The position numbers and the translations under genes were made by a program. DNA of 64,000 nucleotides, taken from positions 46,840-110,839 of the forward strand of contig MU863995.1 of assembly GCA_033296885.1 (NCBI GenBank), in the 5' to 3' direction. The stretch is from Triangularia verruculosa. Taxonomy: Eukaryota; Ascomycota; Sordariomycetes; Sordariales; Podosporaceae. The notes under the pieces were generated by a model. That model was not told the origin of the DNA and did no database searches. It was given only the letters and a program-made list of their open reading frames with translations. Below, in pieces: positions 11,411 to 22,162 of this stretch; position 1 is the first letter of the stretch, and the number at the start of each line of letters is the position of its first letter.

Positions 11411-11800
11411 ATGCTCTTCTCCCTCACCCACCTACCCGCCCTGGTCCTCATCACGGCCAACTTGCTAGGGGGCATATGGCCCATCTTCGACGCCCCCGCC
11501 GCCATGCTCGAGTTCGGCTTCGGGCCCAAGATCGCCCATGCGCCCGAGGCGATGCCGGTGATGATCAACGGGCAGGCGAGGACCACGGTCTTGGGGGCGA
11601 TCACACTTGTCTTCTACCTGCGGGGGAAGTACGAGGAGGTGGACACGCTGATGGCTGTGTATGGGATCTGGGCAGGGTTGGTGGACTCGGCGCTGGTGTG
11701 GAAGTGGACGGGGAATAGGAGGTGGGCGGCGTTTAGGCTGGGGGCGTCGTGGGCGTTTGGGGTTTGGGGATTGATGGGGTTGACTGGAGGGGCGGTTTAG
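11411..11800 (+). CDS. Small four-helix membrane protein (DUF4267-like)
   Basis: Intronless, 129 aa. Hydrophobic segments: LPALVLITANLLGGIWPIF, TTVLGAITLVFYL, LMAVYGIWAGLVDSALVW and LGASWAFGVWGLMGLTGGAV, so about four membrane spans. The pattern, with a conserved-looking Gly-Pro-Lys turn after the first helix and an Arg-Thr-Thr before the second, fits small fungal integral membrane proteins of the DUF4267 type; no function is known to me. The ATG chosen follows a C-run and an A-rich leader; the frame is open further upstream but that part is Pro/Ser-rich leader-like sequence. GC content drops the usual pyrimidine bias and becomes GGG-rich at the 3' end, which continues into the untranslated region. 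Stop at 11798-11800. Confidence 0.7.
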   Translation: MLFSLTHLPALVLITANLLGGIWPIFDAPAAMLEFGFGPKIAHAPEAMPVMINGQARTTVLGAITLVFYLRGKYEEVDTLMAVYGIWAGLVDSALVWKWTGNRRWAAFRLGASWAFGVWGLMGLTGGAV

Positions 11801-12315
11801 GGGGTGTGAGTGGATGGGTTTTGTCAGGAATGGGGTGATGGGGGGAGGTTGGAGGTGGGAGGTGTGTGAGGCGGTTGGAGGTGAGGTAGGTAGAGATGTG
11901 AGGGTGTGAGTATGGAGGTGTGAGGTCGCCGGTGAAGTTGAGGGTCTGATTGTGGAAGCTACCGTGCTAAGACTAGTGGTATGCACATGTTTGGCAAGAG
12001 GCAGGTAAATAGTTTACCTTTACCTAACAATAAAAAGAGCCCACCTCGCGTCGATATTTTCGATCTTCTTTGTTTGGCCTTTTTCAGATGGCGGACAAGT
12101 TTGATTCCAAGTTTGAGTAGGAGCACCACAAACAACGAGGGAAAGAGCAACCAGAATGAGCAAATGCAGCCCCGGATCTTCATTGATAATACGCCTCAAA
12201 TTTTGAATCCAAGAGCTCCCTACCTACCTACCTATCACCATGCGTGCTACTCTCCTAGGCTTCCGAAACAAAATCTTGATCTCTGCGCCTTCGAACCCAC
12301 AAGAAAAGCATCAAA
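11801..12315. other. Intergenic, no gene recognised
   Basis: 515 bp between the DUF4267-like gene and the phosphotransferase pseudogene. The first 150 bp are strikingly G-rich and C-poor on the plus strand. A CTACCTACCTACCTA run occurs near 12220-12236. Nothing else recognised. Confidence 0.4.
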
Positions 12316-13190
12316 ATGGAGGTGGACTTGGAACGGGATGAGGACTTGTATGGTCCGCTCCTCAGAATCCCACCCGAGAACATCATCAGCCTCGCTCGCG
12401 ACATTGCAGCCTCATTGGGACACCAGGAACTACCGGCCGGTCGGTTGGTAGAGCGGCTTGGTGGAGCATTCTACCTCATCCATATCGTCGCTTTTGGCAG
12501 CTTCAAACTCGTGATCCGCCTCCCTCCTCTTTGGGGCAATAGGCTCACGCAAGACGCAACACTGTCTCTGAAATCAGAGGTGGCTACCTACTATGAAGCT
12601 CGTCCGGAAGGCCACCAGCATCCCAGTGGCAGAGGTCTATGCGTTAGACACGACCACTACCAACAAAATCGGCGCACCCTACATCTGCACGTCCTTTTTG
12701 CCTGCCGTAGCGGGAGCCTGGAAATCTAAACAGTCGTATATTACTGGCGTATTAATCTTGGGCCTTAATGTTAATGTTGACCGGCCCTGGGAGCTTAATT
12801 GGGCTAAGACTTTTATAGGCTATATATTAACTATAAGATAAAAAGAACGAATATTATTGCGATTACTATAGTAAATAGCCTATATATAAGATCGCTAAGG
12901 TTTCTAGAAAGTGGAATATTAAGTATAAGCGCTTAAGTTCGAATCCTAAGTCCACTATAATTACTATCTTCTATATATACCTACTACTAGCTCTTATACC
13001 TACTTGTAAGAGCTAGTGGAAGGACCCCCCTTTTAATTTTTCTTATAGGGCCTATTAGCTAATTATAGGCCAGTATTTTAATAGCCTTACGGTAGGCCGG
13101 TTACTACACTCCTTTAAATAGTCGTATATTTATAGTATGTCAAAGTTGGGCCCAGATGTTACAACCCAGTCCCACGGGCTCCCGCTTTGG
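12316..13190 (+). pseudogene. Broken aminoglycoside-phosphotransferase (APH)/kinase-like gene
   Basis: The first frame (from ATG 12316) encodes an APH-like N terminus with a P-loop-like region (LVERLGGAFYLIHIV, then FKLVIRLPPLWG) and ends in LKSEVAT. The sequence then continues one frame over from 12593 as MKLVRKATSIPVAEVYALD and IGAPYICTSFLPAV, which is the expected next part of such proteins. A frameshift therefore lies near 12590. About 45 codons later the frame enters AT-rich DNA at 12743 that is flanked by an 11-bp direct repeat, and the sequence resumes at 13131 with MSKLG-like residues. The catalytic HGD and DxD region was not found. APH-family genes are abundant in mould genomes and often degenerate. 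The combination of frameshift, insertion and missing catalytic half makes this a pseudogene; the family call rests on a short match recalled from memory. Confidence 0.65.
12732..13130. mobile_element. AT-rich inserted element (377 bp) between 11-bp direct repeats
   Basis: The 11-mer AGTCGTATATT occurs at 12732-12742 and again at 13120-13130, bracketing a 377-bp AT-rich segment inside the phosphotransferase pseudogene. The direct repeats look like a target-site duplication. No terminal inverted repeat is evident. Inside are a perfect 11-bp hairpin (12986-12996 with 13007-13017, ACTAGCTCTTA), a weaker hairpin around AGGCTATATATT and AATAGCCTATATAT (about 12815-12900), and GTTCGAATCC near 12938-12947, which matches the T-loop/B-box of tRNA genes. 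A long target duplication plus an internal B-box suggests a tRNA-derived SINE-like element; the AT richness suggests mutation by RIP. Family unknown. Confidence 0.6.
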
Positions 13191-14928
13191 TGAGTGGAAT
13201 GACCTTGTAGATAAGCTTGAGCATCTGCTTCTCCCCAACTAATAGCAGATTTCACAAATTAAACCTTATATACCTATCTTACTTGCAAGTAGGTACCGCT
13301 ACTGTGTTGAATCAGCGCCAAAGTCTTAGGGTGCACGTTCGGTAAATGGTGATTGCCCAGCCCATAGGACCATTGCATCACCCCAATGTGATTGCTGTTA
13401 CCTATGAAAAGCTGAAAGTGACTCAACACTACAAGCTTAAGTCCCGTCAATATATATCTATATACAACTCACCTACCTACCTAGTAATGGTCAGCGTTAT
13501 CGCAAGCTCACTTTGACAAGGTTACCCACCTCGTGGACATTAAGAAAATCAAACCGTTACATTGCATTGTACCACCTCGGACAGCCCCTGACTAACAGTA
13601 GTCTATTCAGTAACGTAGAGTTCCCTCAAAGGTCTTTATCCTAGTCCCCCTACTTTGTATTCCAGATAGGTACTCTCGCATAACGGTTCCAGAAGAGTCG
13701 GAGACCACGATATTTCGAAAAGAAACTGGCCTCGGATACCTACCCACGCAATTGAATGACAAGTCGCTTAAAGGACTCTCAGAGGAATCGAACAGGGGAG
13801 GACAATAAGTATTGGGCCAAGGCGAAATAAAGACCATGCATTACCTAGAAGACCTGGTGGGTTTGGAATACCAGCTCATTGCCTTGTGCCATCTGTTGAT
13901 CATCTCATGGATTGCTTTTTACGCCTTTCCTAAGCCCTCACGCCGCACCTATATCCTGACGATCAGATAGAAGCTTCAGCTAGAAGCCCTCTTGACCTGA
14001 AATCCGAGACTAACCGTGATTCATCTCAGAATGGGGGGGAAAGGGACCCATCACTGGTTTGTACATCTGATATCTATGTCCTGAAAGTGGAAATCATCAA
14101 GACTCACTATATACCTGTCCGCGTCCTGGTCGGGCAAACATGCGGCCGCCCAATCACTACTCGCTGCAAAAACCAGGGACACCTAGCAAAATGCTCGGAC
14201 TGTGGAGAGGTATAGTGCATATAAATCCGACTGTCCTCACTGTGAAAACGCGTCGGCGGGAAGCAGATCGTGCAAGAAAACGGGCAGAAGAGAACGCGAA
14301 GGAAAAGAAGCCACCCAAAAAGAAGGACGGTGGGTCAAAGAAAAAGGGAAATCACAAGGTCAAGAGATAAGACAGTACCTGAGCCATTAAAGAGGGCAAA
14401 GGGCACACGAGAAGGAAAGGGAGCGCTATCGTGGCCCATGCAACTGTCGCCGGAGCAAGAGAACTGGATCTTCAGGAAAGCGGATATCATATTTGCCCGG
14501 ATAATAGGTAGGTACGGTCACAATTATCGACCACGCACAACTGGACATAACGCCCAAGTACCTCGACGAGTTGACGGTGTTCGGTAGTTGGATTGGTCAT
14601 ATATATATTTCTTGGACTCCCCGGGGCCTTGACGCCAAAACATACTTTCTAGAATCAACAAATTTACGACTTACAGCAAGGGAAGGTAGATACCTTATCA
14701 TATAGTAGTGACCAGATGACGGCGTGGTAGCAGCTTCAGCATTAGGTAAGGTAGATAAAACACCAAATCTATCACAGCAACTCATAACCAGAAAAAGAAG
14801 CCCATGCTTGTAACCCTTCTCCGTCCCTCACTGTTCCATCATTAAAAAAAAACCATCTCTTTAATCATAACCCATTTAGCTCATAACACCCTCTTGATCA
14901 ACTTCCCCTTGGACCAATCCTCCAGCTT
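13191..14928. other. Gene-poor region with possible gene remnants
   Basis: About 1.7 kb. Repeated CTACCT/ACCTAG strings occur (13471-13484 and others). Near 14140-14390 two overlapping frames contain Cys-rich stretches followed by a Lys/Glu-rich tail, interrupted by stops; this may be a decayed gene or retroelement piece. No intact gene recognised. Confidence 0.4.
14140..14390 (+). other. Cys-rich and Lys-rich coding remnant
   Basis: In one frame the sequence reads CKNQGHLAKCSDCGE and then hits TAG; shifting frame gives AYKSDCPHCENAS followed by a basic, Lys/Glu-rich tail. The spacing GHxxxC and the CxxC..CxxC pairs resemble a zinc knuckle or zinc ribbon. Stops and frame changes show it is not intact here. 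It could be a piece of a transposon gag-like protein or of a host zinc protein; I cannot decide. Confidence 0.25.
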
Positions 14929-15372
14929 TTAAGCCAAAGTTTGAGGAGCATAGCTCTTGTCCGGAACGACAGCCTTGCCGTTGACCAGCTCCCAGTCGGC
15001 ATAGGCGGGCCAGACGATCTGCTTCTTGCTCCAGTCGACCAGAGACCAGGTGGTGAAGCCGTTGCCCTCGCCAAAGTGTCCGCTCCAGGACGAGCTGAGG
15101 GTGTAAGGACCGCAGGTGACGCCGTTGGTCTGGGCGCGGCTGGCGGGGGCGCCGGTGACGGTGTAGGCGCAGTTGGTGACGGGGGCACCGGACTGGGTGT
15201 CGACGCCAAAGGTGACGTGGCAGGAGGTGTCGTTCTTGTTGCAGGTGCGGGTGAAGGACTTGATGGCCCATTGGGGAGCGGGGGCCATGGCAGAGACGGT
15301 GTCGCGGGCTTCCAGAGCGGGAGCGGCGAGGGCGGTGCCGGCGAGGGCGAGGAGGACGGTGGTGAGCTGCAT
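14929..15372 (-). CDS. Small secreted cysteine-containing protein
   Basis: Intronless, 147 aa. A clear signal peptide (MQLTTVLLALAGTALAAPA, cleavage expected after residue 17) is followed by a mature domain with four cysteines (TRTC, TSC, VTNC, GVTC) likely forming two disulfides. Aromatic-rich blocks FTRTCNKNDTSCHVTFGVD, WSGHFGEGNGFTTWSLVDW and VWPAYADWELVNGK suggest a compact beta-sheet fold. It resembles small secreted proteins common in Sordariomycetes; a relationship to the AA1-like (Alternaria allergen 1) fold is possible but unproven. Likely extracellular or wall-associated; function unknown. The start is fixed by the signal peptide. It stands alone, more than 1.5 kb from the next gene on the right. 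Confidence 0.8.
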   Translation of the reverse strand: MQLTTVLLALAGTALAAPALEARDTVSAMAPAPQWAIKSFTRTCNKNDTSCHVTFGVDTQSGAPVTNCAYTVTGAPASRAQTNGVTCGPYTLSSSWSGHFGEGNGFTTWSLVDWSKKQIVWPAYADWELVNGKAVVPDKSYAPQTLA

Positions 15373-16993
15373 TTTGATTGTTTGGGTGTGTTTTTGGTGT
15401 CGAGTGCTCTAAATGTGATTATGAGGCTGGATGAAGCTGATGTGATGAAGAAATCGAAACTCGGGAATGATGGATGGCTTTCAGGTCCTTTTATAACTAT
15501 TCAAACAACCTACAATTCCAGCAACAACTTTGGCTCTCCTGACATAAACATGATCTGACATGAGACCCTTCCCGCCCCTCGGATAGTCGATGCCGAGAAC
15601 CTGCTATGCAGCATCTCCAAGCCGCAACACGAGAATTGTAGTTCCATCGAGGCTTGGTCCGCAACTCATCCGGCATAGTTGGAGCACGGTGAGGAGTTAT
15701 AGTGGGGAGGCGGATGCTTGTGACGTTACTTCGGCCCTTCGTATTCCCCCAACTCTACCCAGTGGGACGGCTCACCTGACCGCTCGGTGAATTCGTATCC
15801 TTATTCCCTTGTGCCACATCATCTCTGGGTCTCCTATGATTTGGTGGCTATTTACAGCACCCAACTGCGTAGATCTTTTACTGATGTCAAAGTCTTACGA
15901 GCCCAGTTGCTGATTGACTGAGAGATTGTTTTTTTTTCCGGTAATACTGCAGATAAAAAGTCCGAGCGTTATTCCCGATTATGCCGGGGTGAGGAACTTC
16001 AGTTGTTGAAGATCGACATCCGGCTATGCTCGGATGGGCCGGAGAAACTTGATGTCTACGGAGTACAGTATCGACGATTCGAGTTTATATACCCAGGTAA
16101 TAGACCCACATAGGTTGATCCGCTGGAAGTAGTTGGACATTATTGGTATATCTTGGGTGCTGGCCCCTCAGCTCTGAACGTTTTAACTTTTTTGGCCAGA
16201 ATTCTTTCTTCGCTGTAAAACGTTATGCCCTTCTTACTGTACAAGACATGCGTTCACAATTCTTCATAAATCATCAGGGTTGCTCAAAGTGTTCACCCAT
16301 CGCAGTCATCACCCCCGACGGGCCCGCTCCTCGCTTAGCCCTTTGACTTTCCTCCAGATGGTCCGACAACGCTTTCCAGGATACAAGGTTATCAGGTTTG
16401 TATTCCATCACTCAGATGCCAGCGCGCCAAACAGAACCAAAACATAAAGCCAACGCACAAGCACTAAGGCTTACTACTTGGTTGACCCATAGAGCTTTTG
16501 CCCACCTCTCTCTGGCCCGTATGCGCTGCTACATTGCCGAGGTGCGTATCTGTTCCGCCGACCATGCCTGCCAGATGGGCTTGGGCGGGGTATGTGGTGT
16601 TCAGGGCGTCGTGTTTCTTTTCGGGAGCCGCTATACGAATATGTTAGGTAAGCCTCTCGAGCTCCAAGACAGACAAGCAACCAAGAGACATACGCTCATC
16701 GTTGATCTTTGTCGCCTTCTCGAACCCCTTGCGCATTGTGTCCTTGACTTTGTCCATTATGGTCGCGTTTGGTTGTGCCTACAAATCTAACTCGGATCAA
16801 GCTTGCCGGAGCCATTTCTACTTTTATGTCGTCCCATACAGTTAACCTGTGCAATCGTCGTCATGTTATCATCATCGCAACTCCACGATAGTGCCAAGAT
16901 GGAAACTCTTGGCTGATATCATCAGAACCCAAACGATCAGATGAAGTGGGGCATGACCACGGCAGATCAGGGGCAGTGCACTGTGGAGAAAGT
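15373..16993. other. Intergenic, no gene recognised
   Basis: About 1.6 kb. The right of the secreted-protein start should be its promoter; the 3' end of the HAUS3-like gene is at 16994. Open frames are short and show no domain. Confidence 0.4.
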
Positions 16994-18800
16994 TCACGAA
17001 CCCCAACGAGCAATGATCTCATCCTTCTTTTCGTTTCTGGCTCTGAGCTTGGCCATGCTGTTGTCGACGCCGTCCTTCTGTTGGCGGATCTTTTCCAGTT
17101 CCTGGGAGAGGACAGCAATCGAGCTCTCAATCTCAGGGTCCGCAAGCCGAACCTCGCCGAACGGACTTTCAGCCAAGATCGAGTCGCGAATGAGTTGAAT
17201 TGCGAGTTTTCCGTCAGAAATCTGCTTGGTTGTCGTGTACTCAAACGACTCTTGCACATTTTTGGCGACATCCTCGGTTTTACGTCGCCTTTCGGCAAGG
17301 ATGCTTGCCAGCTCTCCTGCTTGACCTTGGAGATCAGGAGTCCCCTCTTCGTCCCGGGGCAGACCGATAGCAAGAGACCGCAATATCTCGTCCAGTGGCG
17401 AATCTTCCATAGCACCACCTATCCCAGAAGAGCGCCTTGCATGCCTCGGTCGAGGGCGAACTGGAGAGTCCGCAACACCGCGCTGATCAACGGTTGGACG
17501 ACGTGGGCGAGGTGTTGCGAGTGCGACCTTTGTGGCAACCTCGGACCGGGCTATCTCGAGGAGAGAGTCTGCAGCGAGTTGGTAAGCCTTGAAGGCTTCA
17601 AGGCGTGCGCTTAGATCTTGCACATGGTCGAGTAGGTAGTCGAGACAATCATGAATCTACTCCGCGGTTAGCCCGAGGACCCCTACTGTTGTGTCTAAGC
17701 CACCCACATATCCAGTTGCCTGTTTCGATTTGATCTGCTCCTGGCCGTTCTTGGCCTCCACCTTCTTCAACGCCGGCTCGAGAAACTGCTGCTCAACCGA
17801 CATCTGTGCAACGGGAAGGATCTCGGAGTAGAGGGATTCCACCTCTTCTTGCAGGGAAGAGACCTCTCCGGGTGAGACTCGGCTGCTGGACCCTGAACTT
17901 CTCTCGAGCGTCTCCAGGTAGATGCGATCGAGCCTCGTCCGGACCCCCTCCACCGTGAACTTGATCAGCCTGCCCTAGCGTGAGTCCCTGAATCGAGAGG
18001 AAGACAAAGGTAATAAGGGTCCGCACCTCGCACATGTCTCACGCAGCATGACGACATGATTTTGCTCTTCAGGGTCTTCTGTATCCAGTTCCCACCCCAG
18101 TTTCTGAAGGCTTGCCAGGAGCTTGTCGTCTGATCGAAACAGGGTGTCGACGGTTTGCTGGATGGCCGGGCCGGCCCCTGTGGTTTGCTGTTCCAGCTCG
18201 AGAATTTGAGAATCCAGGGACTGAGACAACTCTTCAACCTGGACACCTTGTCATTACCAAGCTCGCAAGGGTCGAGATAGGAGGACGCACGGCCAGAGTA
18301 AGGTCCCTACGTTGGGATTCATATTTTCGGTCCTGCTCAGACTCAAACACACGCCGCTCCTGGCGAGTCTGACGATCCCCCGTCACGAAGCGGCCAAGAG
18401 CGTCTCGCTGCTGCTTCAGGGTCTCGGTCTGCTTGGTGATGGCTTGGGTAGACCTGTCCAGTTGTTCGACGGCGTCTCTGACATTCTCATCCGTGAGCCC
18501 CTGGACGGCAGCCAGATCCGAGGATGATGCCAGCTTGTCGGCGATGCCCGCCTTTTCCAGTGCAGCATATCTCGTAAAGAGTTAGTATGAGGGGTTATCT
18601 ACGGCAACATGGACGGGTGTGAAGATGACCTACTGGTTGAACTCGTCCGGGGTGAGGAGGGAGTCCGGGGTGAGATGGGATGCTGCCCACTGCACAAACT
18701 GGCTGCCCGTGGATGAGCCGTTGAAAGCGGCCTTCACCGCTGCAGCATCGAATGACGCGTCGTACGCCCGCAGCAATTTGACGAGAAATTCAGGGTCCAT
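16994..18800 (-). CDS. HAUS3-like augmin complex subunit
   Basis: Exons 18800-18634, 18570-18291, 18238-18027, 17969-17708 and 17656-16994, 527 aa. All four introns (63, 52, 57 and 51 nt) have GT..AG ends and keep frame; the last has a CTAAC branch site. The N terminus (MDPEFLVKLLRAYDAS, then FVQWAASHLTPDSLLTPDEFNQ) resembles the HAUS3 N-terminal domain, where a Trp-containing segment precedes a leucine/acidic motif. The rest is almost entirely coiled coil (for example TQAITKQTETLKQQRDAL, LDSQILELEQQTTGAG, IHDCLDYLLDHVQDLSARLE). Augmin recruits gamma-tubulin to existing microtubules in the spindle; it occurs in Aspergillus-type moulds but not in budding yeast. The assignment rests on the N-terminal pattern and coiled-coil layout. 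Other coiled-coil spindle proteins are the main alternative. The gene model itself is firm. Confidence 0.68.
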
Positions 18801-21800
18801 CGGGACAGGGATCTCTGGGCAGGCAGAGCAACACAGCAGCAGCTCAGAGCAAAATCCTGCATCCACGAGTCGAGTGTGGTGATATGTGGCGTTTTGGTGT
18901 TTCTGTTGACTTTACACAGTACAGCGCATGCCCCTTCTGTTGTTTTTGGCCCCGCCGGGATGCGGCCCGTGCACGACGGCCCTGTCTCCAGCTCCCCCAC
19001 CATGGGACACGCCAAGATTCGGGGAAGGTTTCCGCTCCAACGTCCCATCTGCTTTAGGCATGGGTGTTCCCCAGATCTCAGATCTTATCTCGACGACAGC
19101 CCGACTTGTGCTGTCATTCCTCTCGTCTCTTACGCCCGTAGCCCTTTTCCCCATGACATTTCTATCTCCAACAGCACATAAGCACATAATTACAGCACCA
19201 CCATGAAATATCTGACTGCGGTGTGCCGAAATGACCAGCGAGCGCGCGACGGCCAGCCACCGTCTTGCCCAACATGACTTGACCAAGTCCCTGCATATTT
19301 CTCCCTCGGTGACCCATGCGGAGAATATGGATGATACCTGTCCAGGCCGTCTCTGGCGCCGGTCACCTTCTCTCAACCGCCCGGTCTGCCCTCGATCACC
19401 CCCGATCGCTTTTCCTAGCCGCCCGTGACACACGCTCTCCGCCAACATTTCCATGGCACCCCTCCCCCAACCGAGCGCCTGGAATGGCCCTGTTGGCTGT
19501 CCTTCTCGAAGCCTCTCTGGAGGGAACTTCTGCAGTTGGCAAACCTAACCGAGAAGACGGAATCCCAGTCGACGGGTGTTTGGCAGTCCGATTTACTCTC
19601 TTGCTGTGATCGGAGAGAGCGATCGAGGGGCAGAATATGTTTTTCTCCATCGAAAGCCCGTGATTCGGCCCCAGAGCCCGTCATGGCCCTGCTGCGGGCT
19701 CGTGTTCACCTCCGAGAGGGGCGGGGAAAACAAAACGCAGCGGGTGCGCCTTCCTATTCTCAAACCAGCGGCAACACTCGGAGCACTCGTTGTGATGGAA
19801 GCCTTTTCTTTTCGGAAACCAGGACTCGGACCCGACCTGTCCAGCGGGCTAATCACGGCGTATTTCGCAGCAGAAGGATTGATTGGCCTGGCTCATGCGT
19901 GCTCGACAGGAACGTCAGCCTTGTGGTGATGCCAGCACAGCGAGTCCCAGGCGCTCTCTTTCCCTTCTTGTCGCGATCCAGTCGTACAGCATGGCGCGAA
20001 TGCAGTGGTTGCGACGAAACGGACACGCTCAAAGGCCGACCGACAGCAGCATGCGCCCAGGATGTCGCCGATCGTGGGGAACAGTCATCTCGCAGCCTGG
20101 ACTGCGCTGCCGTTGGAGGATGAAAATAGGAATGGGGAGCAGGAAGCAGGAGAGGCTCAGCTCTTCAGGGCCTCGACCACCCGTTTCGAAGACGATCGTC
20201 TGAATTAGCTTCTCCGCGCAGCACAAGCACAAGCCGTTGTGGACAGGAGACGTGCGACGGCTGGACCACCCTCTCCGATGCTCTTCGCCATTACTATTCT
20301 CCCACAGCCAACCCAATCGCACCAGCACACAACACACCACCACACTCTCTCTGCTTCTTTTACGATGTACATGCGTTGTACCTGCCGTGCTCTCAGTGAA
20401 AACACTGCTGGTTATCACGCTTGGGCCAGACCGCGGCTCGAGCCGCAGGAAACCGTTGTTTCGGGGCGGCAACCTGCATATCCACCGCCACATCGCCGAG
20501 CCCATACTGCTTGACTGGGCTGCTTCCTCTGCATCCGTTTGAGGCCTGAGAAAAGAGAGATGCCGCCCTGGTTGCTCGGTTTGCGCTGGTTTCCCGATTG
20601 GGCATCAGCGGACGCTTTGTTGACAGCTTCCCCTGATTTCCACCCTCCATGCCGCAGCCACTACGGAAGCATCCGGATGCTGGCGCTTGTCAGATCTGAC
20701 ATGCTCCTGTCTCTAGCCTAACGCAGCCCAGACTTTAGTTGATTGCCTCCTGTCGTTTGGCTGACTGGCAGCCACATCGGCATCTGTTTGCGGGGCGTTG
20801 CAGTGGCTTGATATCAAATGTATCGGGAAGCTTATATGCGGATTCGGCCCCCCTTCCCGGGCCTTGTATGTGGGGCCTCCTGTCCGTCATTTTCATGACA
20901 GTCAAGACAAATCCCTCGCTTGGATGCGTGTTTGGGTGGTGCGTGGCTGCGAGGATGCGTGTGCGGGCTGGTGGACCGAGCCTCATGTAGGAGACAGGGC
21001 AAAGGTACTGACTCGTATGTACATACATATGACCAGTGAAGAAATGCCAGGGTCCTTGCCTACCCCGGCTGTGTAAAACGAGAACGTCACCCCTCGAGCC
21101 AACCGTTCGGTGCTAGGATGATGATATTATAATGGGGACTAGGTTCCCGGCGGCACACAACTCCTGCCGTTCCGGTTGCTTGGAGACTGAAGGCACAAAC
21201 ACTCGGTCTCCCAAGATGTTCCTGGTTTCCAGACACCCTTGTGTGCCGTTTCTGTTTGACCTAGGCATGCAGGTCATCGCGGGCCGTACAGAGCAGAGAA
21301 GAGTGCTCCAGGAGATGGGTAGCCTACACCGACAAGTTGACGTGTCGTCCTATTACATCACCTTCCACCAACCGTCCATGCTGTGAAGCCCAGCCGACAA
21401 ACACACCACGGCACCACCATGGGCATCACGGCCTGGGCGCCGTGTCCATTTCCTCGATCTGTGGGTTGGTTAAGGATGGACTGGGAAGAAAGCTCCGGTG
21501 GCACTGGGCCACAAGCCTGGTCGAATCACAGGCGAAGCGTACCGAAAGACTCCTGATCAACGAGAGCACAGCGTTTGGTTGCGGGGCAGCGCCCTCCTCT
21601 CCTTTGCCCTTTGGTATCCTTTCCTACCCAGTCCTCGGCGGCTCTCGGGTGCGGGCGGGAGGGAAGAGTATGGAGCATATTCACCTCCGGCCGAAGCTGG
21701 ATGAATGAGTTCCTTCCCCAACCCATCCCTTGACCGCCTCGCCTAGGGCGGAACAACATCAAACTCCACTCCACTCCCTGACTGATACTGATTCGCATTT

Positions 21801-22162
21801 CCACATGGGCGGCGGGGAATACAAACGCGAGGCCGGCTGCAGTGCGTGTCCCAGACACCACGAGGTTCTGACAAAAAAGACTTGCCAATGCAGCCCCCTT
21901 TAAGTGCGACTATCGCCATCCCCTTCCTCTACTCTTTTGTTCCCGTCTCTACCGTCTTCTCGGAGCCCCTCCAAATCTGGTCCTGTCTCACTGCTTTGGC
22001 GTATGTACGGCTTTGTGTGAGAAGCAAACACTTCTGTTGTCCTATCTCCCCGATCTGAAGAGCGTCGGTTCGACATTCTCTTTGTTTCTTCCTGCTCCAA
22101 CACTAGCTCCCTTGGACCCGAGCACCGCTGCCGTGGTGCTGGGTCTTGCAACGATATTGGGG
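18801..22162. other. Long intergenic region, no gene recognised
   Basis: About 3.4 kb between the start of the HAUS3-like gene and the LrgB-like gene, on both of which it lies upstream, so it is a long divergent promoter region. Several open frames of 80-230 codons exist on both strands (for example 19425-20123) but have Arg/Ser/Pro-rich translations without domains or plausible splice structures. Long leaders or non-coding RNAs are possible. Confidence 0.4.

Noticed and set aside
12743..13119. MITE or DNA-transposon nature of the AT-rich insert
   Set aside because: No terminal inverted repeats could be aligned at the insert ends, and an 11-bp target duplication is long for most DNA transposons.
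19425..20123. 232-codon plus-strand frame in the long intergenic region
   Set aside because: Arg/Ser/Thr-rich with no domain, no hydrophobic pattern and overlapping open frames on both strands; probably chance in GC-rich DNA.
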